NCBI RefSeq assembly: GCF_000003815.2
Contig: NC_049986.1
Coordinates: 14,637,061-14,701,060, forward strand
Origin: Branchiostoma floridae
Lineage: Eukaryota > Chordata > Leptocardii > Amphioxiformes > Branchiostomatidae
Reading direction: 5' to 3'
DNA: 64,000 nt
The notes beneath the pieces are model-generated. The model did not search any database and had not been told where the DNA came from. It saw nothing but the letters and a program-made list of their open reading frames with translations. A program made the translations under genes and the position numbers. Below, in pieces: positions 12,401-22,426 of the stretch. Position 1 is the stretch's first letter. Each line of letters opens with the position of its first letter.

Positions 12401-15400
12401 AGGGTTTGCAGGTAGGAAGGTGTGCTAGGCAGGGTACTCCATGTCTTGGTGACAATATCATATGCTCTGTGAAGCTAACACTAACACAAACCTGGCAGTG
12501 ACTTTTTGATAGATATACCTGCATGCAGGCGTCTGTCTTGAATGCAGGCTCCTTCTTTTATTTACTTACATAGTATTACATGTATTGTTAGCGGTTAAGT
12601 TTGCATGGGAACTGTGCATGTGAGTCTGCCATCTAGGGATTTAGTCTTCCAGTTCATAGATCCATCATAGCTAGTTCACCTTCTGTCCTCTGACATCATA
12701 ACTTTATTACTAGCAATAATCATCCTTACATTTGCCTATTTTAGGTATTATTGAATTTGTACTAACATTATGTTTCATCTTCATATTTATTGCGCATTTC
12801 ATGAAACACCATCACTAACACAGTCTCCACCAGTTTATGTCATCCTAGTTTGGACTAGATTATATTTTACATCTCCTGAAAGATGTTTTTTCTTTCAGAC
12901 TAATCATTTCATGACACATCCAGTTCTAATTCAATTACATATTGTGTGACCTTTAATTAAACTGGACAATTTCTATAAATAATTTTAGTTGTAGATTCTT
13001 TCTTTCTTTTCTATAAGCACTCAACAAAACATTCACTAATTTAGCATTTCTTCTCATTTAAAGCTTCAGTGCTATCTATCCTGTTTGGGGTGCAAAGGGT
13101 TATCTTTGCTTTGATATTTTCTGTCATAAACAGAAGATTATCAGCTTTTCTTTCCTTCTTTTGCAGGTGGTTCTGTTAACATAGACAAAATACCTTTAGG
13201 TTTGGTGCCCTTGCTTCATCTCTTGGCTTCATATATGCAGCCTTAAGTCTTTTTGTTCACAGCTGTTAATGCTTTTGTTCTCTTTGGAGAACTACATGCT
13301 TCATCAATATTGCCTTCGCTTTTGGTTTCCTTCATTGCGTGGTGACCTGCTACATCTTCTTCACTGAATCTGGGCCAGCAGTTACGTTTTTTGTTATTTA
13401 GTTATAACACTGCCACTGTAATTTTGTTAGGTGAGAGATGTGGGATTCGAGGACCATGTGCCGACTTCCCTTGTCAAAACGGAGCCAACTGTTCCCAGAA
13501 CGTGAACGCCAACCCCATGACGTACGACTGTGAGTGTGGATATGGTTGGGAGGGAGACACATGTACTCAGCCAGTGGACTGGTGTGCATCCAGCCCCTGT
13601 CAGAACAACGGGAACTGCAGCAGCGTCAACACACAAGGCTTCACATGTCAGTGTGAGCCGTGGCTTGATGGTGAGTACAAACATCTGACATGTCCATGTT
13701 TGCATTCTTGTATTATAAATACCTTTATTGTAAAGGTTTGAGAGAGATTAGGGTTGAAGAGTTCAGATATACAACATTATGCATGTAACTTTGAACTTGT
13801 GATAATTTTTAAGTCTGATGTTGCAAGACTTGATTTGAATTGAAGATTCAATCAGATGCCAAATTAAAGATGAATTCTTCTTTCTGGTACATAAAGTTAT
13901 ATAGATCTAATGACAAGTTGAGGTGTTGTGATGAGTGTCTTGAAATTCAGAAATGACATACTGTTACCAGCAACAAATTTGAATGAACAAAACAAGCGTT
14001 CCTCCATTATGGGTACTCTACTCTGAAGAAAGGTATAGTCATGCACTAATAAATGTTGTCTTAACTGAGACTTGATGGGATACATCATAAGTTTCCTTCC
14101 TTTTGTTTGTTTTTATAGGACCCACTTGTGAACAGGACAAGGATGACTGCTTGTCAAACCCATGTCTAAATGGCGCCACCTGTACAGACAAGACGGGAGA
14201 AGTGGGAGTGGATTGTGCATGTACTCCATGTAGGTTAAGCATTTATGGTTTTTGGTCATATTGAGTCTCCAGTTCGTGCTGTCCCAACATGTAATTATAC
14301 ACGCCATTGCTCTTAGTCTTATCACATCAGCAACATTCTAATTGTTTATGGCAATACAGTACTGCATAGTAGGATACAGTATCAAGAAGTTTCCTTTTTG
14401 AAGTGAGGCAAAACTGCTTAGATATTTGGACACAAAGTCTTTTGGTAGATATACCTAATATATGTAGCTATACCACGTGTAAGTTCCATGTACATCATAT
14501 TTATTCTCTTGTTCTGCCTCCCTGTCAGACTGGAAGGGTGAGACGTGTACAGAGGACCGTAATGAGTGTGAGGAGCCCGAGGGAGAGGAGTACCGCTGTC
14601 CTCTGAACGTCACAGCATCAGACTGTGACAACACTGTGGGCAACTTCACCTGTGTGTGCTTATCTGGCTGGGCTGGGGAGTACTGTAGAGAGGTGAGATT
14701 TCCACAACGAAGTGGTTCAATAAATACCAGTAATGTAAGTAATATATGCCTTATTTTTCAACTGTTGATTGGAATGCTGATTATTGTTGCTGACCTGCAG
14801 GCTACTTTCCTTATGTCCCTGTCACACTGCAGGAAAATCTATCAAGTTTGTGAGCTCTTTTTTTGGCAGTAAAACGCGCAGTCTTGATCATCGCAGGATC
14901 TTAAGAGATTGGCTGTTTACAGGTCCAATGTGATGGGATAGATTTGAAGGTGAAAGGTATGCTGGAGTCTCTGGTGATTGTTTAGATTTGGTGACCTTCT
15001 GGTAATCAACAAATACATGTATATGGCCAAAGCTTGTTCACTGTGGGACAGGGGCTTTATGACTGTGCATTCAGCTGCCCACATGTCATTGTGCTTGTGA
15101 AAAACATCTACAGGAGTTTCCACGGTTTTCAAGTACGAATAGCTAAGTTTGATTGAGATAAATATCTGTCTTCATTTGTCCCTATTCCCTGTCTAGGAGG
15201 TGCCAACTCAAAGTCAACAGAGAGATGACCTGGCCCTGATCCTGGGCCTCCCCATCGCAGCAGCCATCTTACTCATCATCATCATCCTCCTGGTATTCCT
15301 CCTCCTCATGAGGACCAAGAGAGCGACTCGCGGCACATACAGCCCCAGCAGACAGGAGATGACGGGATCCAGGGGGGTAGAGATGGGGGGGATGCTGAAA

Positions 15401-15427
15401 CCACCCCCCGAAGAGAGACTTATTTAG
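1..15427 (+). CDS. crb: Crumbs homologue, 3' part (18 exons, start outside window)
   Basis: Apical polarity receptor: a large extracellular region of LamG and EGF modules, one membrane helix and a short tail that recruits PALS1/PAR6 and FERM proteins. Exons: 1-486, 695-886, 1288-1884, 2360-3234, 3771-3848, 4446-4707, 4991-5113, 5500-5607, 6549-6773, 7810-8031, 8631-8852, 9543-9764, 10523-10744, 12190-12411, 13431-13670, 14119-14229, 14529-14692, 15197-15427. All have AG/GT borders and matching phases, giving 1599 residues with no stop. Order: end of one LamG, EGF, second LamG, two EGFs, third LamG, then about 24 EGFs, transmembrane helix and tail. The tail contains GTYSPSRQE and ends in PPPEERLI, diagnostic of Crumbs. 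Vertebrate CRB1/CRB2 have the same three-LamG order, but the membrane-proximal EGF run is longer here. The 5' exons lie outside the window. Confidence 0.97.
695..1884 (+). other. crb: crb exons: second LamG and following EGF pair
   Basis: Two exons (695-886 and 1288-1884). The LamG runs from about [10 protein letters not shown] to [10 protein letters not shown] and is split by the intron 887-1287. Two EGFs follow. The second stops after four cysteines (DFC, NPC, STC, FEC) before the next LamG. As I recall them, vertebrate Crumbs proteins have the same shortened EGF at this place, so it is probably ancestral rather than damage. Confidence 0.9.
1987..2067. repeat. Dispersed repeat (TAACCAGCTGCTGC ... 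ATACAGATAC), copy 1
   Basis: TAACCAGCTGCTGC, then about 30 bases, then a TACCAGCTATATAGAT segment followed by GATACAGATAC. The same blocks in the same order recur at 33806-33890. It lies in the crb intron 1885-2359, which otherwise shows nothing notable. Confidence 0.55.
2360..3234 (+). other. crb: crb exon: third LamG plus three EGFs
   Basis: One 875-nt exon. The LamG runs from about [10 protein letters not shown] to VGCTSDD, with [10 protein letters not shown] and a [12 protein letters not shown] segment. Three EGFs follow, the second and third with calcium-binding starts (NIDEC, EINEC). The exon ends in phase 0 at a GTAAGT donor after base 3234. Confidence 0.92.
3771..6773 (+). other. crb: crb exons 5-9: EGF repeats
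   Basis: Exons 3771-3848, 4446-4707, 4991-5113, 5500-5607 and 6549-6773. One EGF is split between the first two exons by the intron 3849-4445. Exon 4991-5113 carries a DIDEC calcium-binding EGF. Exon 5500-5607 carries a non-calcium EGF (FRSCEEGHC). Exon 6549-6773 (225 nt) holds one calcium-binding and one non-calcium EGF, the same two-EGF layout as the 222-nt exons that follow. Introns from 5114 on are all phase 1, which permits in-frame exon shuffling or skipping. Confidence 0.9.
4081..4292. mobile_element. Fold-back MITE, TACTGTAAATGC family, copy 1 (crb intron)
   Basis: Begins TACTGTAAATGC and ends GCGTTTACAGTA, an imperfect inverted pair. The inside is rich in CGCGGT/ACCGCG motifs that are also arranged as inverted repeats (GTTTGCGG with CCGCGAAC). 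No coding capacity. It lies in the crb intron 3849-4445. A second member of the family is at 46990-47184. Confidence 0.8.
7810..12411 (+). other. crb: crb: five serially duplicated 222-nt two-EGF exons
   Basis: Exons 7810-8031, 8631-8852, 9543-9764, 10523-10744 and 12190-12411 are each exactly 222 nt, begin and end in phase 1, and encode one calcium-binding EGF (D-x-DEC or NDTNEC) followed by one non-calcium EGF (C-x-x-DLC or C-x-PNPC type) ending in EGFEG or a close variant. The copies at 8631 and 9543 are almost identical in protein. The series is best explained by tandem exon duplication. Confidence 0.93.
10745..12189. other. crb: Long crb intron without recognisable gene
   Basis: A 1445-bp intron between two duplicated two-EGF exons. 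I find no further EGF exon, RNA gene or transposon. The octamer CCTTGGTK recurs near 10980, 11041, 11203, 11363 and 11425. The other crb introns over 300 bp (887-1287, 1885-2359, 3235-3770, 5114-5499, 5608-6548, 6774-7809, 8032-8630, 8853-9542, 9765-10522, 12412-13430, 13671-14118, 14693-15196) look like T-rich intronic sequence; only the repeats listed separately stand out. Confidence 0.5.
13431..14692 (+). other. crb: crb exons 15-17: membrane-proximal EGFs
   Basis: Exons 13431-13670 (two EGFs; phase 1 in and out), 14119-14229 and 14529-14692. The last EGF ([14 protein letters not shown] to GWAGEYC) has a long insert between its second and fourth cysteines. The final exon of the set ends in phase 0. 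Confidence 0.88.
15197..15427 (+). other. crb: crb last exon: transmembrane helix and ERLI cytoplasmic tail
   Basis: Encodes a short stalk ([11 protein letters not shown]), a hydrophobic helix of about 26 residues beginning [15 protein letters not shown], then [17 protein letters not shown], the FERM-binding motif whose Thr/Ser residues are aPKC targets in the family, and the C-terminal ERLI PDZ ligand. The stop TAG is at 15425-15427. The tail is nearly the same as in vertebrate CRB proteins, so it is the strongest identifier of the gene. Confidence 0.97.
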
Positions 15428-17715
15428 CATCAAATTTGTTTTCCTGTCCATTGTACAAAGTTGTGTATGAATTCTTCTGAAGAAGTTGTGGTAACTTGTA
15501 AGATGTTGTTTGTTGATGTACTGTTTTGAATTGTTTGTACATTCCATGTCATATACATGTACATGTATGTTTGTCCTGTGCTAAGTTTTTTTAACCTGTG
15601 AAGCAATTTTAGAAGGATGTGCACTGTTTTGAATACTTGTCTAATAGCACATTTATGATATCTGTAGAAATAGTGTTACTTAACACTTTGTGATAGTAAA
15701 ATAACATCATGGCATTTACTGTAGTTGAAATCTCTACAGTTCCACTTGGCAAGTCACTTAGCCTACATGTGTATCTCAGCCATTCTGCAGAATTATAAGA
15801 TCTTTGGCCTTTTTCAAGGGAATGAAGAAAACTTAAACTTTGTCAGAGTCTGAGACATATTATTAAACACAAATCAGCATGCCTTTTCAGATGCCTTATA
15901 TTCAATGTATGGTAGTTGTTGCTCACCATTCTATTCTAAAGAAATTAAATCTTTGATGTTATATTGGTTCCTATTCTGAAATGTCCCTGTCTTTTTGTGT
16001 GTATGTGTAATGTTAGAATGTTGATATCAGGGAACAGTGAAATTATGTAGTTAATGGCACAAATATAATGTGTTGATGTTTTAAGTGTATGTAGTTAGAT
16101 TTATAAGTAGTTATGTCTGACAGAGTTTAGCGACACAAGAGGATATTTTTAGTAAAATTGTGATATTTTTGTCTTAGTGTTTCACATGCAAACGCTGGAT
16201 CGTCTGTGAATGATCAAATATTAGCAATGTCTTTTAGCAATATCAAAGCCCACCTCATTTTTAATATAGGATACATATTTTTTTTTCATTTCAACCACTA
16301 ATATGTAACAATTTATGTATAAAGATTTTAATTTATGGTAATGAGTTTGATATTGGTATATTGTAACTATGGACTCACATAGCCACTGACAGTACCTACA
16401 TTGTACATGACATTGTACAAGAATTGACTGATTCTAATCCTTCAAAGCTTTGCCTCTTAAGTCATCATAATTCATATGGCTCGCTAAGCTGTTAAGGAAT
16501 GTAACAAACAGTATTAACTGATTTGGTTTGGTTTTACACTCATCTGTTGAGATGTTCTTTTATTTTCTAATGTGATTCCACTGCTTGTTGCATTTAATAA
16601 TGTGTGAGTTGCCAAATCTTGCTTTAACACCCTTGCTTTCTAGGCAGATTGTAAACTTTGTAATGAAAGAATTCTGTAGTTGAAAAGACTACAGTAACTG
16701 TGGTTAGAAAATTTGAGGATGCCACCAGACAGGCAAGGCCTGTTTAATTTTGCTTTATTTTTAGATTTCACATTATACATGTAATAGTGCATAAGACCTC
16801 AATAGTATAACATTAGTTATACTTTTAATTATGCAAAATTAGCTATTTCAGCACACCTGTAAATTTACAAGTTTATATAACCAACATTGAATACTTATCA
16901 TCACAGTTTTTTCTGTATCATAAGAGAGCATGTGTGGAATTTTAGCATTGGTGATAAGCCTAGCATTTGAATGGATAGTTGTTCAACATGAATGTTAATT
17001 TAGGTTGTTTCCCAAGTGATAGAAGGAAAGTTTACCTGACAAAAGTGTCTAACTTCATTGACTTGTTTCCTATCATGACATAAAGTAGAGGAAATGTGTG
17101 TTCATGTGTATGACTTTCAAGTGTTTGAAGCATGACTCTTAGATCAGAAATATTAAGGGTAGAAATTATCTTGAAATTCATTTTGAAAAGACAAAGCTTC
17201 AGGTTTCTTGTTGAAGCTGTACACTATAGGGTAAAGTTGACAGAAAATAATCTTTGCATGACAAAGAATACAGAAGAGCATAGATATTTTCGGCAATGAG
17301 TTTTGAAGTATGCCAATAGGTCTAAAAGTGTGAATTCTCTTTGATCCGTTTGTACTTACGCTGTTTGATGAATTTGTACAGAAGAAATAAGATTTGTCTC
17401 ATTGGCTTTGCCTGTAGTTTGATCCACATAGCTGGCATGTCAAGCTTACAGCGTTTCAGCGATGCAGATTCAATAAATTTTGTAATTATTGCATTTCAAA
17501 GCTGTGTTGTCTTTATTGCTGATCTGCCATTTCCTTCAGGTCACACCAATACCCTCTCTAAATTCAGTGCCATATACAGTCTAATGTACAAAAAAGTGAT
17601 TCTCAGATTAGCTGAAAGTTTGCTGGTTTGCTCATATAAACCAGTCAATGTTTCGAAGAGGTATTGTGTTCCGATATCTTTATTGTGCCCCCCTTGCACT
17701 AGCATATGACACATG
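15428..17715 (+). other. crb: crb 3' UTR and downstream flank
   Basis: AT-rich sequence after the crb stop with no gene-like ORF. A clean AATAAA at 17472-17477 could be the polyadenylation signal of a long UTR, but earlier use of variant signals cannot be excluded. I see no other feature up to the N gap at 17716. Confidence 0.45.
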
Positions 17716-17815
17716 NNNNNNNNNNNNNNNNNNNNNNNNNNNNNNNNNNNNNNNNNNNNNNNNNNNNNNNNNNNNNNNNNNNNNNNNNNNNNNNNNNNNN
17801 NNNNNNNNNNNNNNN
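17716..17815. other. Assembly gap (100 N)
   Basis: Run of exactly 100 N, the usual placeholder for a scaffold gap of unknown size. It lies between crb and the convergent minus-strand gene. Confidence 0.99.
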
Positions 17816-18647
17816 GATTGGGGGGGTCCCGCTCCTCTGGAGAAGCATGGGAAGAACTCCCAGGGTTAAAGAGGATCCCAGTTATAGGGGAGGCCAATGT
17901 AAAGCTTTCTTTCATAAGGAAATTACCATTCTCCATAAATCACAGTTTGGAGCCAGTTCTAAACAAGCCCCGAGTGTTTTCAAATACCTTGGGTTGAACC
18001 CAGGGAATACTTGTCTAACAGCAGTATTTTCTGCACTGAATAAGTTAATATTACACTTGTCAAAAATGTTACTTGCCCAGCAGGTAACAGATATTCTTGA
18101 AAAAAGGTTGAGCCAAACATAAATAGCCAATTAAAACACTGGTAAGTTAGTACTATGTGTCAGACCGACTTCTTCCTCTGCACATGCAACCTCCAAAACA
18201 GAAAATAAATCCATAACTCTAGTCAAATCCGACTTGCAGCTGTGTATGTCTGTAAGATGGTCGGTTCTTTTGACAATAAATAGGCTGAGATAGGTATTGC
18301 ACATCATCAAATGTCACTGTGTGCACAGATCTTGCATACATTTACCCTAGATGATCAAAATAAAAGTGAAAAGGTCCTAAGTCAGGTATTGCTTGGACTC
18401 ATTTCTTTCACCCTAAGACTCATCATCCTCAAACAACTTTTACATATATACAAAGAGACTTTGAACCTTATGGATTTGGCAAGATGGAACAGAAAGCACA
18501 AGTTCAATATACATGTACCACATTCCATATCAGCTTCACAGTAGCTCTTGTACTGAGGTAGATGATGTTATGCTCTTCCTTCTCTTATCTCAGAAAGATA
18601 TCACTTGGTGTTGTGATATAAAGACCACAGTAACTGTAATCATCATC

Positions 18648-20562
18648 TTAATAAAGCTTCATAGGATAGAGACGTGGGCTGGGCATGTCCTCTACAGGTT
18701 TCCATGGCAACTGATGGTGAGGTGGTCGCCAGGATGGCGAGTCAGACCCCCCTGATGTTACCCCTTGACCTTTGTACTCTGACCTAAACCTGTGATGTAA
18801 CAGACCTCCATGTGGCCTCACAACAACCCCATTACCCTGTTGGTAGTTGATTAAAGTGTTACCACGAGGTAGCTGGTAGTCGAGGTAGTCTATAATATCC
18901 ATACTGCGATAACCCTGCTCCACATAGCCTGGCTCCACACACAACTGTGGGTGGGGGACCTGGGGATGGAGGTCAGCATAGGTGTGCCAGGACGGGAAGA
19001 AGACTGGACTAGCAGGTACTGAGGAGGGCTGTCCCGGCTCTACAGAGACCTGTAGTGTCTCCTGGGTAGGAAAACGAAAAGATGGGGAAATGATTACAAT
19101 GTCTTGATTATCAACTTAATGACGGTTCACCGCCCGGCGCTCGGACCGGCAGCCTCGCGGGCCGGACGGCTTTCACGTAGGCGGACCGTGTGGACTACCC
19201 TCGGACCGGTCTGAACCGTTCGGGGCGAGTTGATTTTCACACAGGTAGTTTAAAAGCAACTTACCTGTATGAAAATTGACCCAATCAGCACCAATTTCAA
19301 AAATCACAAAACTGATAATATCATACATGTATTCAACAGCGAGAAAAGCGATGATTGACAACAAAATAACAAACCTGTTGGTTTGCTAAGTAGAATTCGT
19401 CCCCTTGTTGTCTATGGTTGATGTAATGGGCTTCCTGACTGTCAGGTTGCATAGCATCAACTTCCATAGGAGCTACTTTATCCTGTGACTCATAAGGTGT
19501 ATGGGGTTTTATGGCAATATCATTACTAGAAATCTCTGGCCTTTCTTCTAATGTTTGGTGTTTAGATGTCACTTCAACTGAAACAGGTGTTTTTCTCTTT
19601 TCCTTTTCTGCCTGCACCAAGAAGCTATGCTGCTTTCTCATCAGTTGACAGAGTTCCTGTTGGACTTCATTGAAGTACTTCCTCCCAATGAAAATCTTCT
19701 CAGGCTTCAATGATTCCAGAAGGTTGGTTGAAATCTTAGAGAAGGATGGTTTTTCTGGCAGTGTGGTGGATGGTTTTGGAGGGCTGGCTGGGGTTATAGG
19801 CTCAATTTCCATTGCTGAAGATGTTATCACAGAAGCTGGGGTAGATGTTTTGACTTGTTTGATTACCGGAGTATAGAGAGGTTCCAGAGATAGATCTGGG
19901 CTTTGTACTATGTTCTGATGCAGGTTCTGTCCAGGAGGACTGTACTCTAGATCCTGCAACCGAACAGGCTTGCTTAGCTCTGCATCTGACAAATCCAAAA
20001 TCTTTCTCATGTCTTCTTCAGCTTTGGCATGAGTCTCTTTAGAGATGTGAATCCCTTGACGATGGATGGCTTCAGACCTCTTGCCTTTGTTGAAGATGCC
20101 TATCTTCTGAGTTAACCTACTCCGTGTGATGAGTGCAGCATTGTTACCATGATTGACATCCTTTAATGCAGACCTCTCCATCTTAGCTCGTTCTGTAGCA
20201 TCATTTAGAGCTCTTGTTTTCTTCTTGAATTCTGCTTTTTCTTGGCGGTCAACCTTTCTTTGGCTGTGGTCAACACTCTTGCTCCTACCTCTGGTTCGTC
20301 TGTGGCGAGTCTTTTGCACAGCTCTCGTATCCATCTTGTTAGTCTCTGCTATGTCTACTGCAATGCCAGTCGTATGATTTTTTGCTTCTCTTCTTCTCTT
20401 TCTGTCTGAGTCCTTTCTTCTGTCAGAGGTAGAAGAGTGAGCTAAGGTGTCTTGGTGTTTCTGGAACACCTTGAGGATTGCTTTCCTCTGCTGGCTGGGG
20501 TCAGCATCAGATGGTAGCCTCTTCAGAGTCTTCAGTTGCCTGTGTTTTGAATATTTTCCCAT
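18648..20562 (-). CDS. Basic disordered protein, tentative PRR19-like (2 exons)
   Basis: Exon 1 is 20562-19375 (ATG at 20562; 396 codons), with a CAG|GT donor. Exon 2 is 19061-18648, starting after CCTACCCAG. Both borders are phase 0, giving 533 residues ending SPRLYPMKLY. The N-terminus is lysine/arginine-rich with RKRRREAK and several RRTRGRSK-like clusters, suggesting nuclear location; the middle is serine/proline-rich. Features that recall vertebrate PRR19, a meiotic crossover factor that works with CNTD1, are the basic start, a GIFNKGKRSEA segment (GLFN in PRR19), a later FIGRKYFNEVQQEL helix and the PM(K/R)LY end. These comparisons are from memory. The alternative is an unrelated disordered nuclear protein. 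The gene model itself is well supported. Confidence 0.75.
19118..19290. repeat. GC-rich block and short hairpin in the intron of the 533-aa gene
   Basis: The intron 19062-19374 contains a GC-rich stretch (about 19122-19227) with several CGGACCG-type words, followed by an inverted pair: GTTGATTTTCACACAGGTA at about 19229-19247 and TTACCTGTATGAAAATTGAC at about 19261-19280. This looks like a small fold-back insertion, but I could not define its ends. Confidence 0.4.
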
Positions 20563-22410
20563 GAATTTGGATATTCAAAGCTTTCCTGCAGAAAAGAAAT
20601 GGTGATAAGCAAGGCAGAAATCAGAAAGCGTTTTATCAAAGAGTTTTAGATGGGCTTTGACTTTGAGTAAGGAGTAGCACACGCACTAATTTATAATAGG
20701 CTCAACAATCCTATCAACTCAGTTGCTCAAAATGCTACGCATCTTTTCTAATTGTTATATAAAAGGAAATATCTGCGGCCTGGTTGTGTTTCTAATTAAA
20801 ATTTGGTAGAACTCCACATTTCGCAAATTCAGTATCGGACAAATGTTTTGAAGCGCTTTATGACGTGCTTTCAACACAGTCGGTCACAAAACGCAATCAT
20901 AACCATCACCTACGCGTGATGCAATTGGTGTAATAATTTATCTCCCTCGCCGTCGCTACTAACAGAGGATGCCACTTTCTCTGAAAGTTTTCTGCTGAAC
21001 TTTGCGTTAACTTCGATATAAAAAAAAGAGGCATTGCTGTGCAAAGCTGCGCCCGATTTGCATGCTCAAGTAATGCACCATGTATTCGACAGATTTGGCA
21101 TCTTCAGCTACATGAGCTAACGCGTGAAAATACACGAATTTGTACGTCCTTACCTCTCAAAAAGAATGCAGAAGTAGACATTTTCCAGCCTCCCTCAAAT
21201 CGAACCCCCACCCAGCTGCGAAGTGTCATGGCGCACGCTTCGATCTATTTCTGTAACTGCAATATCATTGGCTAATCTGGGAGGTAACTTCGCTATCTGA
21301 CCAATGGCAGCTAAGGTTACTGTCGGCCAAATAATTTTCATTAATCGGCAAAAGATTATTCAAACGTCGATAACAGTTAAATTTCGATTTTTTGTGTGTA
21401 ATACATACACGAAGACTACGTGTCCAATGTAGGGTGACGTGTTGAATTTTCAGTAATATTTTGACACAACAATATTTTTGACCAATCAGAGTCGTGCAAG
21501 TCGTACAAGGCAAGGTCAATCACGGTCAATGAACTTGCTTGAAAAAATTAAAGGAACAAGCTGATCTTTCTGTAACGCACGTTTTTAATGTTTATAAACC
21601 TTCCTCACAATGTAAGCCGAAATCAAAGGCTATTTCAATATTACATATCTAACAATTTTCAGTGACGTCATTTGATGAACCAATCAAATGGAGCGTAACG
21701 GATAGGAAACGTCAAAAAGGAAACGGCAGAATTCGAAACGATTGTAACGCTTTTGGAACTTAGCAACAACCTGTTTGTTTTGCATGCGACCACCATACAT
21801 CGTCCAGTTCTCAACCACGGGGTCCAAACCAACTGCGTTGCTCGGTAAGGCGTCAACAGGCCAAAGGTAAGGTACTAAACGCTATTGTTGTTATAATGTG
21901 GTGACCTAGTGTGCTTTCCAACTGCGAACGACATGCCCCTTCCCGCTCGTCTGGTATTATTAACATGTTATGTACTAGTAATTGACACAAGATAAGTTGG
22001 ATATTTGGCTAAAGTCAACTTTACGTTATGTGCTGATTTTATGTACAGTCAAACCTGTCTATAGCGGCCACTCAAGGGAATGGAGAAATATGGCCACTGA
22101 AATGTTGATCAATTGACCATGAGCAAGCTACACATGTTTTCAGTTCCCACTTATCTTTCTCACCAAGTAACATTGTCTCGATTGGTAAATTCACCGACAA
22201 AGACTTGCACTTAAATGCTCAAGGCATGCATACCTTCTGCTACTGTGAACCTTCTGATGATGCTAACATCAACCTAGCTGCAGTGACTATAGCTAGAGTT
22301 ACAATATAACCCCTATTGTATAGGAATATAAGACAGTCAACAACAGTCGCACCGCGACCACCTTAAATACATGTAAAAACGATTATATCATAAACAATGT
22401 ATTTTTACAG
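20563..22410. promoter_or_regulatory. Divergent intergenic region: CRE and CCAAT boxes
   Basis: About 1.8 kb separates the minus-strand 533-aa gene from the plus-strand RING gene. It holds a full CRE palindrome TGACGTCA at 21663-21670 with a CCAAT box at 21680-21684, more CCAAT boxes at 21301-21305 and 21482-21486, and an inverted one at 21267-21271. A second CRE at 22411-22418 sits at the start of the RING gene's coding exon. Donor-like GTAAGG sites at 21845 and 21867 may end a non-coding first exon of the RING gene. Promoter function is inferred from position and motifs. Confidence 0.45.
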
Positions 22411-22426
22411 TGACGTCACCGAGACT

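Noticed and set aside
13168..13250. Possible crumbs exon after TTTTGCAG at 13167
   Set aside because: In the required phase it reaches a stop within a few codons and shows no EGF cysteines.
22397..22426. Upstream ATG as start of the RING protein
   Set aside because: It lies inside the TATTTTTACAG acceptor context; the next in-frame ATG at 22427 is in the exon.
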